A DNA stretch of 64,000 nt from NCBI RefSeq assembly GCF_003182155.1, contig NZ_QGTG01000008.1, positions 124,001 to 188,000 of the forward strand, written 5' to 3'. The DNA comes from Chitinophaga sp. S165. Lineage in GTDB: Bacteria > Bacteroidota > Bacteroidia > Chitinophagales > Chitinophagaceae. How positions within the stretch are numbered: the stretch's first letter is position 1; every line of letters begins with the position of its first letter. A model generated the notes under the pieces. It was not told the DNA's origin. It ran no database searches and saw only the letters and a list, made by a program, of their open reading frames with translations. Positions 26,038 to 35,126 of this stretch are shown here, piece by piece. The position numbers were made by a program, and so were the translations under genes.

Positions 26038-27111
26038 ATGAGCCAAACATTCTCCTATCCCCATCTGCGGGAATTTACAAGGGAAGTATTTATAAAAATG
26101 GGGTGTCCCCCACAGGATGCCGACACAGCCAGTGAAGTATTGTTATCCGCCGACCTCCGGGGCATAGACTCCCACGGAGTAGCCCGCCTTACAGGTTATG
26201 TGAGATTATGGGAAGCCGGCAGGATCAATGCTACGCCCAACGTACGTGTGGTACATGAAACACCCAGTACGGCCGTTGTTGACGGTGATGCCGGTCTGGG
26301 ACTGGTAGTTGCGCCTTTCGCCATGAAAGTGGCCATCGAGAAAGCGGCCGCAGTGGGCAGTGGCTGGGTAAGCGTGAAAAATTCCAATCATTTCGGTATA
26401 GCAGGCCAGCATGCTATGATGGCCCTGGAAAAAGATATGATCGGGATGGCCATGACAAATGCCAGTCCGCTGGTAGCCCCGACTTTCGCCACCGAGCGTA
26501 TGCTGGGCACAAATCCTATTGCGGTGGCCATACCGGCTAAAGAACAGCCGCCTTTCGTGGCCGACTTTGCCACTACCACGGCTGCCAATGGCAAATTGGA
26601 GATCCTCCAGCGGAAAAGCGAAGAAGCGCCTACCGGCTGGATCCAGGATAAGGATGGTCATTCCAGCACAAACCCGCACGAACTGAAATCGGGCGGAGCG
26701 CTGTTGCCACTGGGTGGCGACCGTGACCATGGTAGCCATAAAGGCTATTGCCTCGGGGCTATTGTGGATATTTTCTCTGCTGTGCTTTCCGGCGCCAATT
26801 ACGGGCCCTGGGCCCCGCCTTTTGTTAGCTTCCTGCCCCTGGCGCCCGATCCGGTAGGAGAGGGACTGGGCCATTTCCTGGGAGCTATGAGGGTGGACGC
26901 ATTCCGCCCGGCCGACGAATTCAAGGAACATATGGACAAATGGATCAACCGTTTCCGCCAGGCCACGCCTGTAGCAGGAGAACAGGTGCTGATACCCGGA
27001 GATCCTGAACGGGAAATGGAAAAGGAAAGGCGTACCGCAGGTATCCCCTTACTGGACCCGGTAGTGAAAGATCTGCAGGAAGTAGCAGGAAAATTTAAAT
27101 TGAATTTTTAA
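26038..27111 (+). CDS. Ldh family (malate/L-lactate type 2) oxidoreductase
   Basis: 357 residues of the MDH2/LDH2 family, which is unrelated to classical Rossmann lactate dehydrogenases. Seen motifs are LRGIDSHGVARL near the N-terminus (with the catalytic His), VKNSNHFGIAGQHA and DFATTTAANGKLEIL, followed by LLPLGGDRDHGSHKGYCLG. The family reduces 2-keto acids with NAD(P)H: malate, lactate, ureidoglycolate, delta-piperideine-2-carboxylate and others. Neighbours do not narrow the substrate. It is about 60 bp after the DUF3467 gene. Confidence 0.92.
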   Translation: MSQTFSYPHLREFTREVFIKMGCPPQDADTASEVLLSADLRGIDSHGVARLTGYVRLWEAGRINATPNVRVVHETPSTAVVDGDAGLGLVVAPFAMKVAIEKAAAVGSGWVSVKNSNHFGIAGQHAMMALEKDMIGMAMTNASPLVAPTFATERMLGTNPIAVAIPAKEQPPFVADFATTTAANGKLEILQRKSEEAPTGWIQDKDGHSSTNPHELKSGGALLPLGGDRDHGSHKGYCLGAIVDIFSAVLSGANYGPWAPPFVSFLPLAPDPVGEGLGHFLGAMRVDAFRPADEFKEHMDKWINRFRQATPVAGEQVLIPGDPEREMEKERRTAGIPLLDPVVKDLQEVAGKFKLNF

Positions 27112-27189
27112 AGTCGCTATAAAGACCCGAACTTGCGGCTTTTTAAGCACAATATCTTGTAGCGTCAAACATATAACAATTCAACAGTA

Positions 27190-28512
27190 ATGAAGATCTT
27201 AAAATTTGGTGGTACGTCTGTAGGTAAACCGGAACGTATGCATGCCGTGGCCAGTCTGGTGACTGCTGATAATACTCCTAAAATAGTAGTATTGTCCGCA
27301 TTGTCCGGTACTACCAATGCTTTGGTAGAAATCGGTCAATCCCTTTCCGAGGGTAAAAAAGAACAGGCAAAAGGCCAGATAGACAAGCTGGAAGCACATT
27401 ACAGAACTTTTTGCGAGGCCCTGGTCAAGCAGGACGGCGCACGTGCCAAGGCTACTGCTGTTGTTGATGAACATTTCGAGTTCCTGAACATCATTCTTAA
27501 GATATCTTTCAACGAAGCGCTGAACAAGGATATACTGGCACAAGGTGAACTGCTGTCCACCCGCCTGTTCAGCGTGTACCTGCAGGAAGCTGGCGTAGAG
27601 GCAGTATTACTGCCGGCGCTGGAATTCATGAGCATCGATGAATACGAAGAACCAGAGATCCCGAAGATCAAGATAAAGCTGGGCAACCTGCTGGAAAAAC
27701 ATAAAGGAAACACTGTCTTTGTTACTCAGGGGTACATCTGCCGTAACGCAAGAGGAGAGATAGATAACCTGAAACGCGGTGGCAGCGACTATTCTGCTTC
27801 CCTGATCGGCGCTGCCATACAGGCCAGCGAAGTACAGATCTGGACAGATATAGATGGTATGCACAACAACGATCCGAGAGTAGTTAAGAAAACTTTCCCG
27901 ATCGAACAGCTGTCTTTTGATGAAGCAGCAGAACTGGCCTACTTCGGCGCCAAGATCCTGCATCCTGCTTCTATCTGGCCAGCGCAGCATTTCAACATCC
28001 CTGTAAAGCTGCTGAATACCATGCAGCCGGAAGCAAGAGGTACTATCATTACCGAACTGCCTAACGGTGATGGCGTAAAAGCGATCGCTGCAAAAGACGG
28101 TATTATCGCTATCAAGATCAAATCCAGCCGTATGCTGCTGGCTTACGGGTTCCTCCGCAAGATCTTCGAAGTATTTGAGAAATACCGTACGCCTATTGAT
28201 ATGATCACTACTTCAGAAGTAGCCGTATCACTGACTATAGAAAATACGCCTTACCTGGATCAACTGCTGAAGGAATTACAGCCTTTCGGTTCCGTTGAAC
28301 TGGACCATCACCAGACAATAGTTTCTATTGTGGGTAATGAAGTAGCTGCTACGCCTTCCATCCTGAAGAAACTGTTCGATGCGCTGAATGAAGTGCCACT
28401 GCGCATGATCTCCTACGGAGGCAGCCGTCATAATATTTCTATCCTGATAGGCGGACAGCACAAAGAGAAAACATTACAGCTGCTGAATAAAGGGTTGTTC
28501 AACCTGGAATAG
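27190..28512 (+). CDS. Aspartate kinase
   Basis: 440 residues with the amino acid kinase start KFGGTSVGK, the aspartate-binding RGGSDYSASLIGAA and the WTDIDGM segment. Two C-terminal ACT-like units follow (from about residue 300), including SILIGGQHKEKTLQLLNKGLF. It phosphorylates aspartate, the first step to lysine, threonine and methionine. It is monofunctional (no homoserine dehydrogenase part), and the ACT domains imply feedback control by an end product. It stands alone with a terminator. Confidence 0.93.
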   Translation: MKILKFGGTSVGKPERMHAVASLVTADNTPKIVVLSALSGTTNALVEIGQSLSEGKKEQAKGQIDKLEAHYRTFCEALVKQDGARAKATAVVDEHFEFLNIILKISFNEALNKDILAQGELLSTRLFSVYLQEAGVEAVLLPALEFMSIDEYEEPEIPKIKIKLGNLLEKHKGNTVFVTQGYICRNARGEIDNLKRGGSDYSASLIGAAIQASEVQIWTDIDGMHNNDPRVVKKTFPIEQLSFDEAAELAYFGAKILHPASIWPAQHFNIPVKLLNTMQPEARGTIITELPNGDGVKAIAAKDGIIAIKIKSSRMLLAYGFLRKIFEVFEKYRTPIDMITTSEVAVSLTIENTPYLDQLLKELQPFGSVELDHHQTIVSIVGNEVAATPSILKKLFDALNEVPLRMISYGGSRHNISILIGGQHKEKTLQLLNKGLFNLE

Positions 28513-28536
28513 TAGCTGGAAAAGTATATAAAAAGT

Positions 28537-28570
28537 AAAGGGAGCATCTGCTGATGTTCCCTTTGCTTTT
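28537..28570 (+). terminator. Terminator of the aspartate kinase gene
   Basis: AAAGGGAGCATC pairs with GATGTTCCCTTT (one G-U pair) around a 4-nt loop and is followed by GCTTTTT. Confidence 0.8.
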
Positions 28571-28586
28571 TATGACGTATGAGCGA

Positions 28587-31532
28587 TCACTTATCCTCAA
28601 AGTACCCGATCTTGCGCATGTAATTTACTTCTATCGTATATACGTCGTATTCTTCTGTCACCTTGCCCTGCAGCATATAGAACCCGCCTTTCTGGAAAGG
28701 ATATTTCCTGAGAATATCAGGGAAATGTACCGTATCAATATAGTGGCCGTTCACATCCATGAAAGTGCCAAAACACATAGGAATGCCCTTGCTGGTATGA
28801 ATACCCTTCGTACATACCAAGTATCCCAACGTAGAGATGATCTTGTCTTTATGAGCCTTAAAATCTCTTGCAGGGACATAGCTGCTCTGCTCGTGCTGCA
28901 GGATATCGAACGGAGAGCACAGCGGAAAACCGAGTAATGCAATTTCTTCGAATGCATGTTCGTGCTCATGGTATGACAACATCGGCAACTGGCAATTGGG
29001 TATCTGCTCCTGGAATAGCGGTTGTATATGTTCTGCATATGGTGCTTTACTTTTCAGTAACAGGCTGCTCTTCCACAATAGTTCTTTCTTGGTATACGTG
29101 TCAAAGTTAAAAGCGCCTATCCTGATGAGTATATCCAGTTGTTCCGGCGGCGGTGCAATACGTGCAGCAAAATCTTCAAGACTGGTGTAAGACCCATATT
29201 GCTTGCGTTCCTCCAATACTTGTTCCATCCATTTTGTTTCCAGTCCTTCAATATGAATGAAGCCGGTATAAACAGTATTGCCTGTTATTCTTGTGTAATA
29301 GTCGCTGTTATTGATGCAGGGTGCTTTGATGACTGCACCTGTTTTTTGTAATTCCCGGAAATACAACTCCCTGTTATAAAAGCCGCCGAAGTTGTTAATA
29401 ACTGCTACCATAAACTCCGCAGGAAAATATGTCTTCAGGAAAAGGCTCTGATAACTCTCCACCGCAAAACTTGCGGAGTGTGCTTTTGAAAACGAGAAGC
29501 CCGAGAAACTGGCTATCTGCCGCCAGAGTTCTTGCGTTACATCATCAGGCCGCCCCAGTCGTTTACAGTTAGAGAAGAACTGATGTTCTATCTTCTGAAA
29601 GTCGCCCTGCCCACGGTACTTACCAGCCATGGCCCTACGCAGAATGTCAGCATCTGCAAGGTCCATATCAGCATATTCGTGCACGATTTTAATAACATCT
29701 TCCTGGTATACCATGATCCCAAAAGTTTCACTTAATACCCGCTTCACGATCTCATGCAGGTATACGACTTTATCCTGGTTACGATAGTTGTACACATACT
29801 GTCGCATCATTCCCGATTGTGCTACGCCAGGACGTATTACAGAGCTGGCAGCTACAAGGGTAAGGTAATCCTCACATTGCAGCTTCAGAAGCAGCTGCCG
29901 CATACCGGGCGACTCAATATAGAAGCAGCCGATGGTGTTAACTGTTTTCAACGCATGTTGTACATTCGGGTCTTGCATGAATGTTTTCACATCGTGAATG
30001 TCGATGTCAGTTCCTTTGTTCTCTTTGATGATAGATATTGCATCTCTGATATGTCCCAGACCTCGCTGGCTAAGTATGTCGAATTTAAACAGCCCGATCG
30101 CTTCTGCCTGATGCATGTCCAGCTGTGCGGTGATAAAACCTTTGGGAGGCATATAAGTCGCACAATGCTGATGAATGGGTGCTTCACTGATCAGGATACC
30201 ACCTGCATGAATACTGAGGTGATTGGGGAAAGCTTTTGCACCGGACATTAGCTGACTGTAGCGGAGTATGTTTTTCTGTACACTGTCTCCGGAAAGATCG
30301 GGCGCGAAAGGCGTGTCCAGTATCTTATCTATTTCATGTTTGGGCAAACCATATACTTTACCTAACTCACGGATGGTGGCATTCTGCTGGAACGTAGTAA
30401 CTGTGCCCAACAGGGCTGTGTGTGCATTACCATATTTTTTGAAAACATAGTCAATGATCTCATCCCTGTCCCGCCATGAAAAATCGATATCAAAATCGGG
30501 AGGAGAGCTTCGGTAAGGATTCAGGAATCTTTCGAAATAAAGATTCAGTTCTATGGGGTCTACATCGGTGATCTTAAGGCAATATGCAATGATAGAGTTA
30601 GCCCCGCTGCCTCTGCCTACATAGAAGAAACCCCGTTCCTGTGCATAACGGATGATATCCCAGGTGATGAGGAAATAGCAATTGAAGTGTTGTGCCTGTA
30701 CTACATCCAGTTCTTTTTCTATACGTGCTTTCGCTTCTGCATTGTCGGGGCCATAGCGTTTAAGCATGCCTTCATAAGCTAAGTGGCGGAGCAGTGCATG
30801 ATCATCCGCTTCACTGCTCGTAAAATACTTTTTATTGCGGGGAGCTTTGATGTCAAAATTGATCTGACAGGCATCCATGATCCGCACGGTATTATTGATG
30901 ATGTGCGGGTATTGTTCAAAGCAGTCAAATAATGCAGCTGGCGAAAGAAACTGTTCATCCGGTTGAGCAGTAGTATGGGCCTGCAACTGACTGATAAGGA
31001 TGTTCTGGTCTACAGCACGTAATATGCGATGCAATTCATAATGATCTGCATCCTGGAAAGTAACGGGCTGCAGAATGACCAGTTTGTCCTGGTAGGAGAG
31101 AGTGTCTACGCGGAACAATTTATTGATCTCACGACGGCGAATGCCAACCAGTTCATGCGCATACAGGTCAGCCAGCGGAACGGTGCCCCAGGCGTAGATG
31201 GCAAACACGCCGGGAAATGCAGGCGCGCGGTCAGGGAAAGGCAAAGATTTATGCAGGTGATCGGACAGGAAGCGGTTGATATAAAACCATCCTTCTGTAT
31301 CACGTGCCAGGAGGACGTATTTGAAATCATGTTCATTCCTGCATTCCAATCCTATAATAGGTTTAATGCCTTGCTCCTGGCATTCTTTAACGAAGTTCCA
31401 GGTGTCAGATGTAATGTTGATGTTGGTCAACGCCAGTGACGTGACGCCTGTTTCCCGGGCCATCCTGACAAGGTCTTTTGTATCGATGGTGCCATAGCGC
31501 AGGCTGAAGAATGTTTTGCAGTTGAGATACAT
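28587..31532 (-). CDS. DnaE-like DNA polymerase III alpha subunit, probably error-prone
   Basis: 981 residues, about 180 shorter than a replicative DnaE. The catalytic acidic motif PDFDID is at residues 345-350, and the polymerase core blocks (YVGRGSGANSIIAYCL, HAGGILIS, YQEDVIKI) are intact. The N-terminal PHP domain begins NCKTFFSLRYG where active PHP domains have HxHTxYS, so its metal site is lost. This is the pattern of DnaE2/ImuC-type translesion polymerases. It lies 13 bp after DNA polymerase IV, in one operon whose promoter carries two CTAA-N5-TTAG dyads. ImuA and ImuB genes are not seen. Confidence 0.88.
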   Translation of the reverse strand: MYLNCKTFFSLRYGTIDTKDLVRMARETGVTSLALTNINITSDTWNFVKECQEQGIKPIIGLECRNEHDFKYVLLARDTEGWFYINRFLSDHLHKSLPFPDRAPAFPGVFAIYAWGTVPLADLYAHELVGIRRREINKLFRVDTLSYQDKLVILQPVTFQDADHYELHRILRAVDQNILISQLQAHTTAQPDEQFLSPAALFDCFEQYPHIINNTVRIMDACQINFDIKAPRNKKYFTSSEADDHALLRHLAYEGMLKRYGPDNAEAKARIEKELDVVQAQHFNCYFLITWDIIRYAQERGFFYVGRGSGANSIIAYCLKITDVDPIELNLYFERFLNPYRSSPPDFDIDFSWRDRDEIIDYVFKKYGNAHTALLGTVTTFQQNATIRELGKVYGLPKHEIDKILDTPFAPDLSGDSVQKNILRYSQLMSGAKAFPNHLSIHAGGILISEAPIHQHCATYMPPKGFITAQLDMHQAEAIGLFKFDILSQRGLGHIRDAISIIKENKGTDIDIHDVKTFMQDPNVQHALKTVNTIGCFYIESPGMRQLLLKLQCEDYLTLVAASSVIRPGVAQSGMMRQYVYNYRNQDKVVYLHEIVKRVLSETFGIMVYQEDVIKIVHEYADMDLADADILRRAMAGKYRGQGDFQKIEHQFFSNCKRLGRPDDVTQELWRQIASFSGFSFSKAHSASFAVESYQSLFLKTYFPAEFMVAVINNFGGFYNRELYFRELQKTGAVIKAPCINNSDYYTRITGNTVYTGFIHIEGLETKWMEQVLEERKQYGSYTSLEDFAARIAPPPEQLDILIRIGAFNFDTYTKKELLWKSSLLLKSKAPYAEHIQPLFQEQIPNCQLPMLSYHEHEHAFEEIALLGFPLCSPFDILQHEQSSYVPARDFKAHKDKIISTLGYLVCTKGIHTSKGIPMCFGTFMDVNGHYIDTVHFPDILRKYPFQKGGFYMLQGKVTEEYDVYTIEVNYMRKIGYFEDK

Positions 31533-31545
31533 ATCAGCAGGCGTT

Positions 31546-32757
31546 TTATCTCACTTTAGGATAAGGCATGACATCAGGTTTTTTAACCGTTCCTCTTTTT
31601 GATGGAGGGACAGCATTGGTACCTTTCATAAGGTACTGCCAGCCGAATCTGTTTTTGATATTATCGATGGCCTGGTAGAGTGCGATCATTTCCTGTGTAT
31701 CGTCGAACAGGCTGATCTGGTAGTTACCCTGTACCAGGTGACTGAAACGTACGCCTATCAGACGTATGAGCAGTCTTCTGTCGTAGAGTTTATTAAACAG
31801 TTCTTTTACTTTTTCCAGGAGAATATGATCGCTACCGGAATAAGGGATGGTCATTTGTTTAGTTACGGTCTCAAAATCTGAATAGCGGATCTTCACTGTC
31901 ACACAGCCGGTAAGTTTGTCCTGCTGGCGGAGCTCAAAAGCGATCTTTTCTGTCATGCGGACCAGTTCTGCATGAATGAATTGCATATCTATAGTATCAG
32001 AAGAGAAGGTGTTCTCCGTAGAGATAGATTTTTGTTCATGGTAGGGCACAACGGGCGACTCGTCGATGCCATTGGCTTTATTCCATAGGGAAATACCATT
32101 CTTCCCCAGCCATGCTTCCAGGAGGGCAATGGGTATTTCGCTCAGTGTTTTTACTGTTTCTACACCCCGGCGTCTGAGCTGACCGGCTGTTTCTTTACCC
32201 ACCATGGGTAGTTTTTCCACGGGCATGGGAGCGAGGAAAGCTTTTTCTTCTCCGAAGCAGATCTCCATTTGTCCGTTTGGTTTGGCTTCGTTGGTAGCCA
32301 CTTTGGAGATCATTTTATTGGATGCTAATCCGAAGGAAACTGGTAGCTGTGTTTCCTTCATAATATGCTGGCGTAGTTCGGCGGTCCATTTCATGGAGCC
32401 GAAGAATTTGTCCATGCCTGTCAGGTCCAGGTAAAATTCGTCGATAGAAGATTTCTCGTAGAGTGGCGCCTTTTCGGCTATGAGTTCGGTCACTTCCCGG
32501 GAAAGCTCGCTGTATTTCTCCATATCGCCTTTCCTGACAATGGCATGCGGGCATAGTTTTAACGCCATTTTCATGGGCATGGCGGAGTGAATGCCGTAAC
32601 GGCGGGCCTCGTAGCTGCAAGAGGCAACTACGCCGCGATCACTCACGCCGCCTATCAGCAAAGGCTTTCCCTTCAGGCTGTTGTCATCCCTGCATTCTAC
32701 TGATACAAAGAAGCTGTCCATGTCGAAGTGAGCGATGGACCTGTGCAAAGAAATCAT
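31546..32757 (-). CDS. dinB: DNA polymerase IV (Y-family)
   Basis: 403 residues. The Y-family catalytic carboxylates are present: FDMDSFF (Asp12, Asp14) and SSIDEFYLD (Asp106-Glu107). The fingers/palm ends with the helix-hairpin-helix MVGKETAGQLRRRG. A QISLF sequence at residues 347-351 fits the sliding-clamp binding motif. It performs translesion synthesis. It is the first gene of an operon with the DnaE-like polymerase, a pairing that in other bacteria is DNA-damage inducible. The promoter region carries two dyads that also occur before the S24 repressor gene. Confidence 0.95.
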   Translation of the reverse strand: MISLHRSIAHFDMDSFFVSVECRDDNSLKGKPLLIGGVSDRGVVASCSYEARRYGIHSAMPMKMALKLCPHAIVRKGDMEKYSELSREVTELIAEKAPLYEKSSIDEFYLDLTGMDKFFGSMKWTAELRQHIMKETQLPVSFGLASNKMISKVATNEAKPNGQMEICFGEEKAFLAPMPVEKLPMVGKETAGQLRRRGVETVKTLSEIPIALLEAWLGKNGISLWNKANGIDESPVVPYHEQKSISTENTFSSDTIDMQFIHAELVRMTEKIAFELRQQDKLTGCVTVKIRYSDFETVTKQMTIPYSGSDHILLEKVKELFNKLYDRRLLIRLIGVRFSHLVQGNYQISLFDDTQEMIALYQAIDNIKNRFGWQYLMKGTNAVPPSKRGTVKKPDVMPYPKVR

Positions 32758-32884
32758 AAGCTTAATAATGGTTCACGGATGACCTACGGTACACAGGCAA
32801 TAGCCGGCGCATGGCAGCGGTTGCGACATAGGTTATGATACGCTGCCGGTACCAGACTATCGCCCATGGACCGTAGATCTGTAT

Positions 32885-32892
32885 CAAATTTA
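32885..32892 (-). promoter_or_regulatory. Promoter -7 element of the dinB-dnaE operon
   Basis: The minus strand reads TAAATTTG (exact TAnnTTTG), about 128 bp before the dinB ATG. It touches the first operator dyad at 32892, so a bound repressor would sit directly upstream of the -7 element. Confidence 0.55.
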
Positions 32893-32924
32893 CTAATATT
32901 TTTAGTTTGTGCTAATAATGTTAG
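32892..32924. promoter_or_regulatory. Two operator dyads (CTAA-N5-TTAG) at the dinB-dnaE promoter
   Basis: ACTAA-TATTT-TTAGT lies at 32892-32906 and CTAA-TAATG-TTAG at 32912-32924. The centres are 19 bp apart. The same half-sites and the same 5-nt spacer occur twice at the S24 repressor promoter. Confidence 0.65.
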
Positions 32925-33031
32925 TAACTATAACCAATCAATAACAAATTGCCGGGGATAATGGTTAATTAAGTAGGTGCCGTAAGCAGGTACAGTATTT
33001 GTCAACTTACTTTCAAACAAAACACTTTCTC

Positions 33032-33706
33032 ATGAAAAAGCCTGATATTGGCCAGGAACTGTTGTTATTGTTGCTACTGTTATTACCCATGGTCTATCTG
33101 GGAATTATCTGGCCCTCTATGCCGGATGTCATGCCGACTAATTTCAATGTAAATGGAGTTGCCGACCGGGTAGGTACCAAGAGTGATTTTCTACTGCTGA
33201 TGACGTTCCTGTTCCTTACTAACCTCCTGTTATATTTTCTGTTCCGGTATATTCCGCATGTGGATGAGCCGGATATGCAACACCAGGACATGGCTGTATT
33301 TCACCGGAAATATTACCAGATCCGTTTCATGATCCATATCTACCTGGCAATTTTCACCGCTGCTATCATTTTTATGGCTAGTCAGGGCCATCCATTTGTC
33401 GTAGAGCGTTGGGTATTTACGGGCGTAGGATTACTGATAGGTGTAATAGGAATTTATCTGAGACGGCTTGAGCCGAACTATTTTATAGGGGTACGAACGC
33501 CCTGGACATTAAAGAGTGACGACATCTGGCGGGAAACGCATGCATTCGCCGGCAATCTCTGGTTATGTACAGGTGTTGTCATGATTGCCGCAGGATTCTT
33601 CCTGCCGGTAGTAACGGGCACGTTCCTGTTGATCTTTATCGGAGGTATCCTTGCCGCGTTGCCTTATATTTATTCTTACCGGCTGTTCAATACGGATAAA
33701 GGATAA
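33032..33706 (+). CDS. SdpI/DUF1648 family membrane protein
   Basis: About 224 residues from the ATG at 33032. There are six hydrophobic segments. The DUF1648 motif (WPSMPDVMPTNFNVNGVADR) follows the first, and the SdpI signature (NYFIGVRTPWTLKSDDIWRE, then TH) is in the second half. In Bacillus, SdpI confers immunity to the SdpC killing factor and takes part in signalling; most distant homologues have no known toxin partner, and none is seen here. An upstream in-frame TTG at 32999 is less likely as start. It ends at a bidirectional terminator. Confidence 0.85.
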   Translation: MKKPDIGQELLLLLLLLLPMVYLGIIWPSMPDVMPTNFNVNGVADRVGTKSDFLLLMTFLFLTNLLLYFLFRYIPHVDEPDMQHQDMAVFHRKYYQIRFMIHIYLAIFTAAIIFMASQGHPFVVERWVFTGVGLLIGVIGIYLRRLEPNYFIGVRTPWTLKSDDIWRETHAFAGNLWLCTGVVMIAAGFFLPVVTGTFLLIFIGGILAALPYIYSYRLFNTDKG

Positions 33707-33724
33707 GAACAATAGTGGTCCTTA

Positions 33725-33780
33725 ATCATAAAAGAAAAAGGCTGTCCGCGGTAAGCGTGACAGCCTTTTTCTTTTATGAT
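33725..33780. terminator. Bidirectional terminator with 22-bp perfect stem
   Basis: The arms 33725-33746 and 33759-33780 are exact reverse complements, from ATCATAAAAG inward to GGCTGTC. They contain A-rich and T-rich runs, so each strand gets a hairpin with a U-tract. It serves the SdpI gene (+) and the membrane protein gene (-). Confidence 0.85.
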
Positions 33781-33797
33781 ATATACTAAGAGTTGTA

Positions 33798-34262
33798 TTA
33801 GAACCAGCCTCTTCCCACGCCGGCGAATGTACCTGGCCATGGAATACGTGATGCCAGTAATATCAGCGCAATAGCAAAGAAGATCAGGGATGTTTTATGC
33901 TTCTGTGCATCCAGCGTTGCTTTTTTCACTTTCGCACGACCGATGTGTACAAGTGCAATAGCTACGATAGCCACAAATATGTGCTCAACAGCAAAGTAAC
34001 GGTAATAGGAATCTTTCATAACGGCACCACCCATTGTCTGGAATGCCTTTACTCCCAGAGGGCTGGTTACGAAATACAGTAATAAACCTATCAGTAACTG
34101 CGTATCAAGAAAGATCATGAAAAATAGGCCTGCTTTATTATCAGCGCCGGTAAAAGGAGTCTTACCGCTAACGCCCTTCAATGCACGGATCACGGCCCAT
34201 AGTCCAGCCAGTACGATTGCCCACCTTAACAGCGAGTGAATAAATAACAACGTGTTATGCAT
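33798..34262 (-). CDS. Four-helix membrane protein, possibly cytochrome b-like
   Basis: 154 residues with four membrane segments (about residues 5-25, 48-66, 90-107 and 125-140). Histidines are placed near membrane faces (HNTLLFIHSLLRW, VEHIFVAIVAIALVHIGRA), which could ligate haem, as in small b-type cytochromes. This is a resemblance only; no family signature is certain. It is divergent from the S24 repressor gene, with 111 bp between starts that hold the repressor's operators, so it may be influenced by them. Confidence 0.6.
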   Translation of the reverse strand: MHNTLLFIHSLLRWAIVLAGLWAVIRALKGVSGKTPFTGADNKAGLFFMIFLDTQLLIGLLLYFVTSPLGVKAFQTMGGAVMKDSYYRYFAVEHIFVAIVAIALVHIGRAKVKKATLDAQKHKTSLIFFAIALILLASRIPWPGTFAGVGRGWF

Positions 34263-34334
34263 AATATTGAGTTGGATTTACGGGCAAAAATAAGTCAAGC
34301 TGACCGGAATATATTTGGTAATTATAAAAATTAT

Positions 34335-34370
34335 ATACTAATTTTGTTAGTATCGTACTAAATTATTTAG
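34335..34370. promoter_or_regulatory. Two operator dyads (CTAA-N5-TTAG) at the S24 repressor promoter
   Basis: ATACTAA-TTTTG-TTAGTAT (34335-34353) is a perfect 7-bp inverted repeat. CTAA-ATTAT-TTAG follows at 34358-34370, with centres 20 bp apart. The first dyad covers the -7 element TAATTTTG (34339-34346) and the second ends 3 bp before the ATG, a layout that predicts strong autorepression. Confidence 0.7.
34339..34346 (+). promoter_or_regulatory. Promoter -7 element of the S24 repressor gene
   Basis: TAATTTTG matches TAnnTTTG exactly, lies 27 bp before the ATG and is embedded in the first operator dyad. Confidence 0.55.
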
Positions 34371-34373
34371 ATT

Positions 34374-35126
34374 ATGTCAGTAGTATGCCGCAATTTAAAG
34401 TTCCTGCGCAAGCAGAAAGGCTGGACGCAGCAGGAGTTTGCTGATAAATTAGGGATTAAACGTTCCCTGTTAGGCGCTTACGAAGAAGAACGTGCAGAAC
34501 CCCGCACCGAAGTGCTTGAACTGGTCAGTGACATGTTCCGTGTATCCATTGACGACCTCTTACGTCGTGATGTCGGTTCCCAAAAAGAAAGCTTCCTGGA
34601 AAAACGCAGGCAACAGAAAATGGCGAATGATCGTCAGCAGATAGAATTCGTTCCCGTAAAAGCTGCGGCAGGATACCTGGCAGGCTACAACGATGATGAA
34701 TTTATTGAAGAACTGAACACTTTCACACTCCCCATGATGGGGGCAGGCAGCTACAGAGCATTCGAGATTGCAGGTGATTCCATGTTACCAACCCCTTCCG
34801 GATCAGTGATCGTTTGCCATAAAGTAGATGGCTGGGATGAAATCCGTAACAATGAAGCCTATGTAGTCGTAACCAGCCGTGAAGGCATTGTTTATAAACG
34901 TGTCCTGAAAAGCAACCGTACCAAAGGAAAGGTTACGCTGGTGTCAGACAACCCACAATACGAGCCTTATGCAGTAGGCATGGATGAAATACTTGAACTC
35001 TGGCAATCAGATGCGGTTATTAGTAAGATGGGACAGCAAAGCCGTCTGAGCGTGAACCATTTGGCCGATATGGTCAGCCATCTGCAGGACCAGGTAAGTA
35101 TGCTGAAGAAGCGGATCAAAGACTAA
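34374..35126 (+). CDS. LexA-like XRE-family transcriptional repressor with S24 peptidase domain
   Basis: 250 residues. The N-terminal XRE helix-turn-helix (residues 5-62, GWTQQEFADKLGIKRSLLGAYE) is joined to an S24 peptidase domain. Candidate self-cleavage is at Ala99-Gly100 (KAAAGY). The catalytic Ser136 (AGDSMLP) and Lys175 (VYKRV) are both present, so RecA-stimulated autocleavage like that of LexA or CI is expected. A short coiled coil ends the protein. Paired dyads in its own promoter also occur before the dinB-dnaE operon 1.4 kb away, so it probably represses itself and that operon. Not a classical LexA, which has a winged helix. Confidence 0.9.
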   Translation: MSVVCRNLKFLRKQKGWTQQEFADKLGIKRSLLGAYEEERAEPRTEVLELVSDMFRVSIDDLLRRDVGSQKESFLEKRRQQKMANDRQQIEFVPVKAAAGYLAGYNDDEFIEELNTFTLPMMGAGSYRAFEIAGDSMLPTPSGSVIVCHKVDGWDEIRNNEAYVVVTSREGIVYKRVLKSNRTKGKVTLVSDNPQYEPYAVGMDEILELWQSDAVISKMGQQSRLSVNHLADMVSHLQDQVSMLKKRIKD

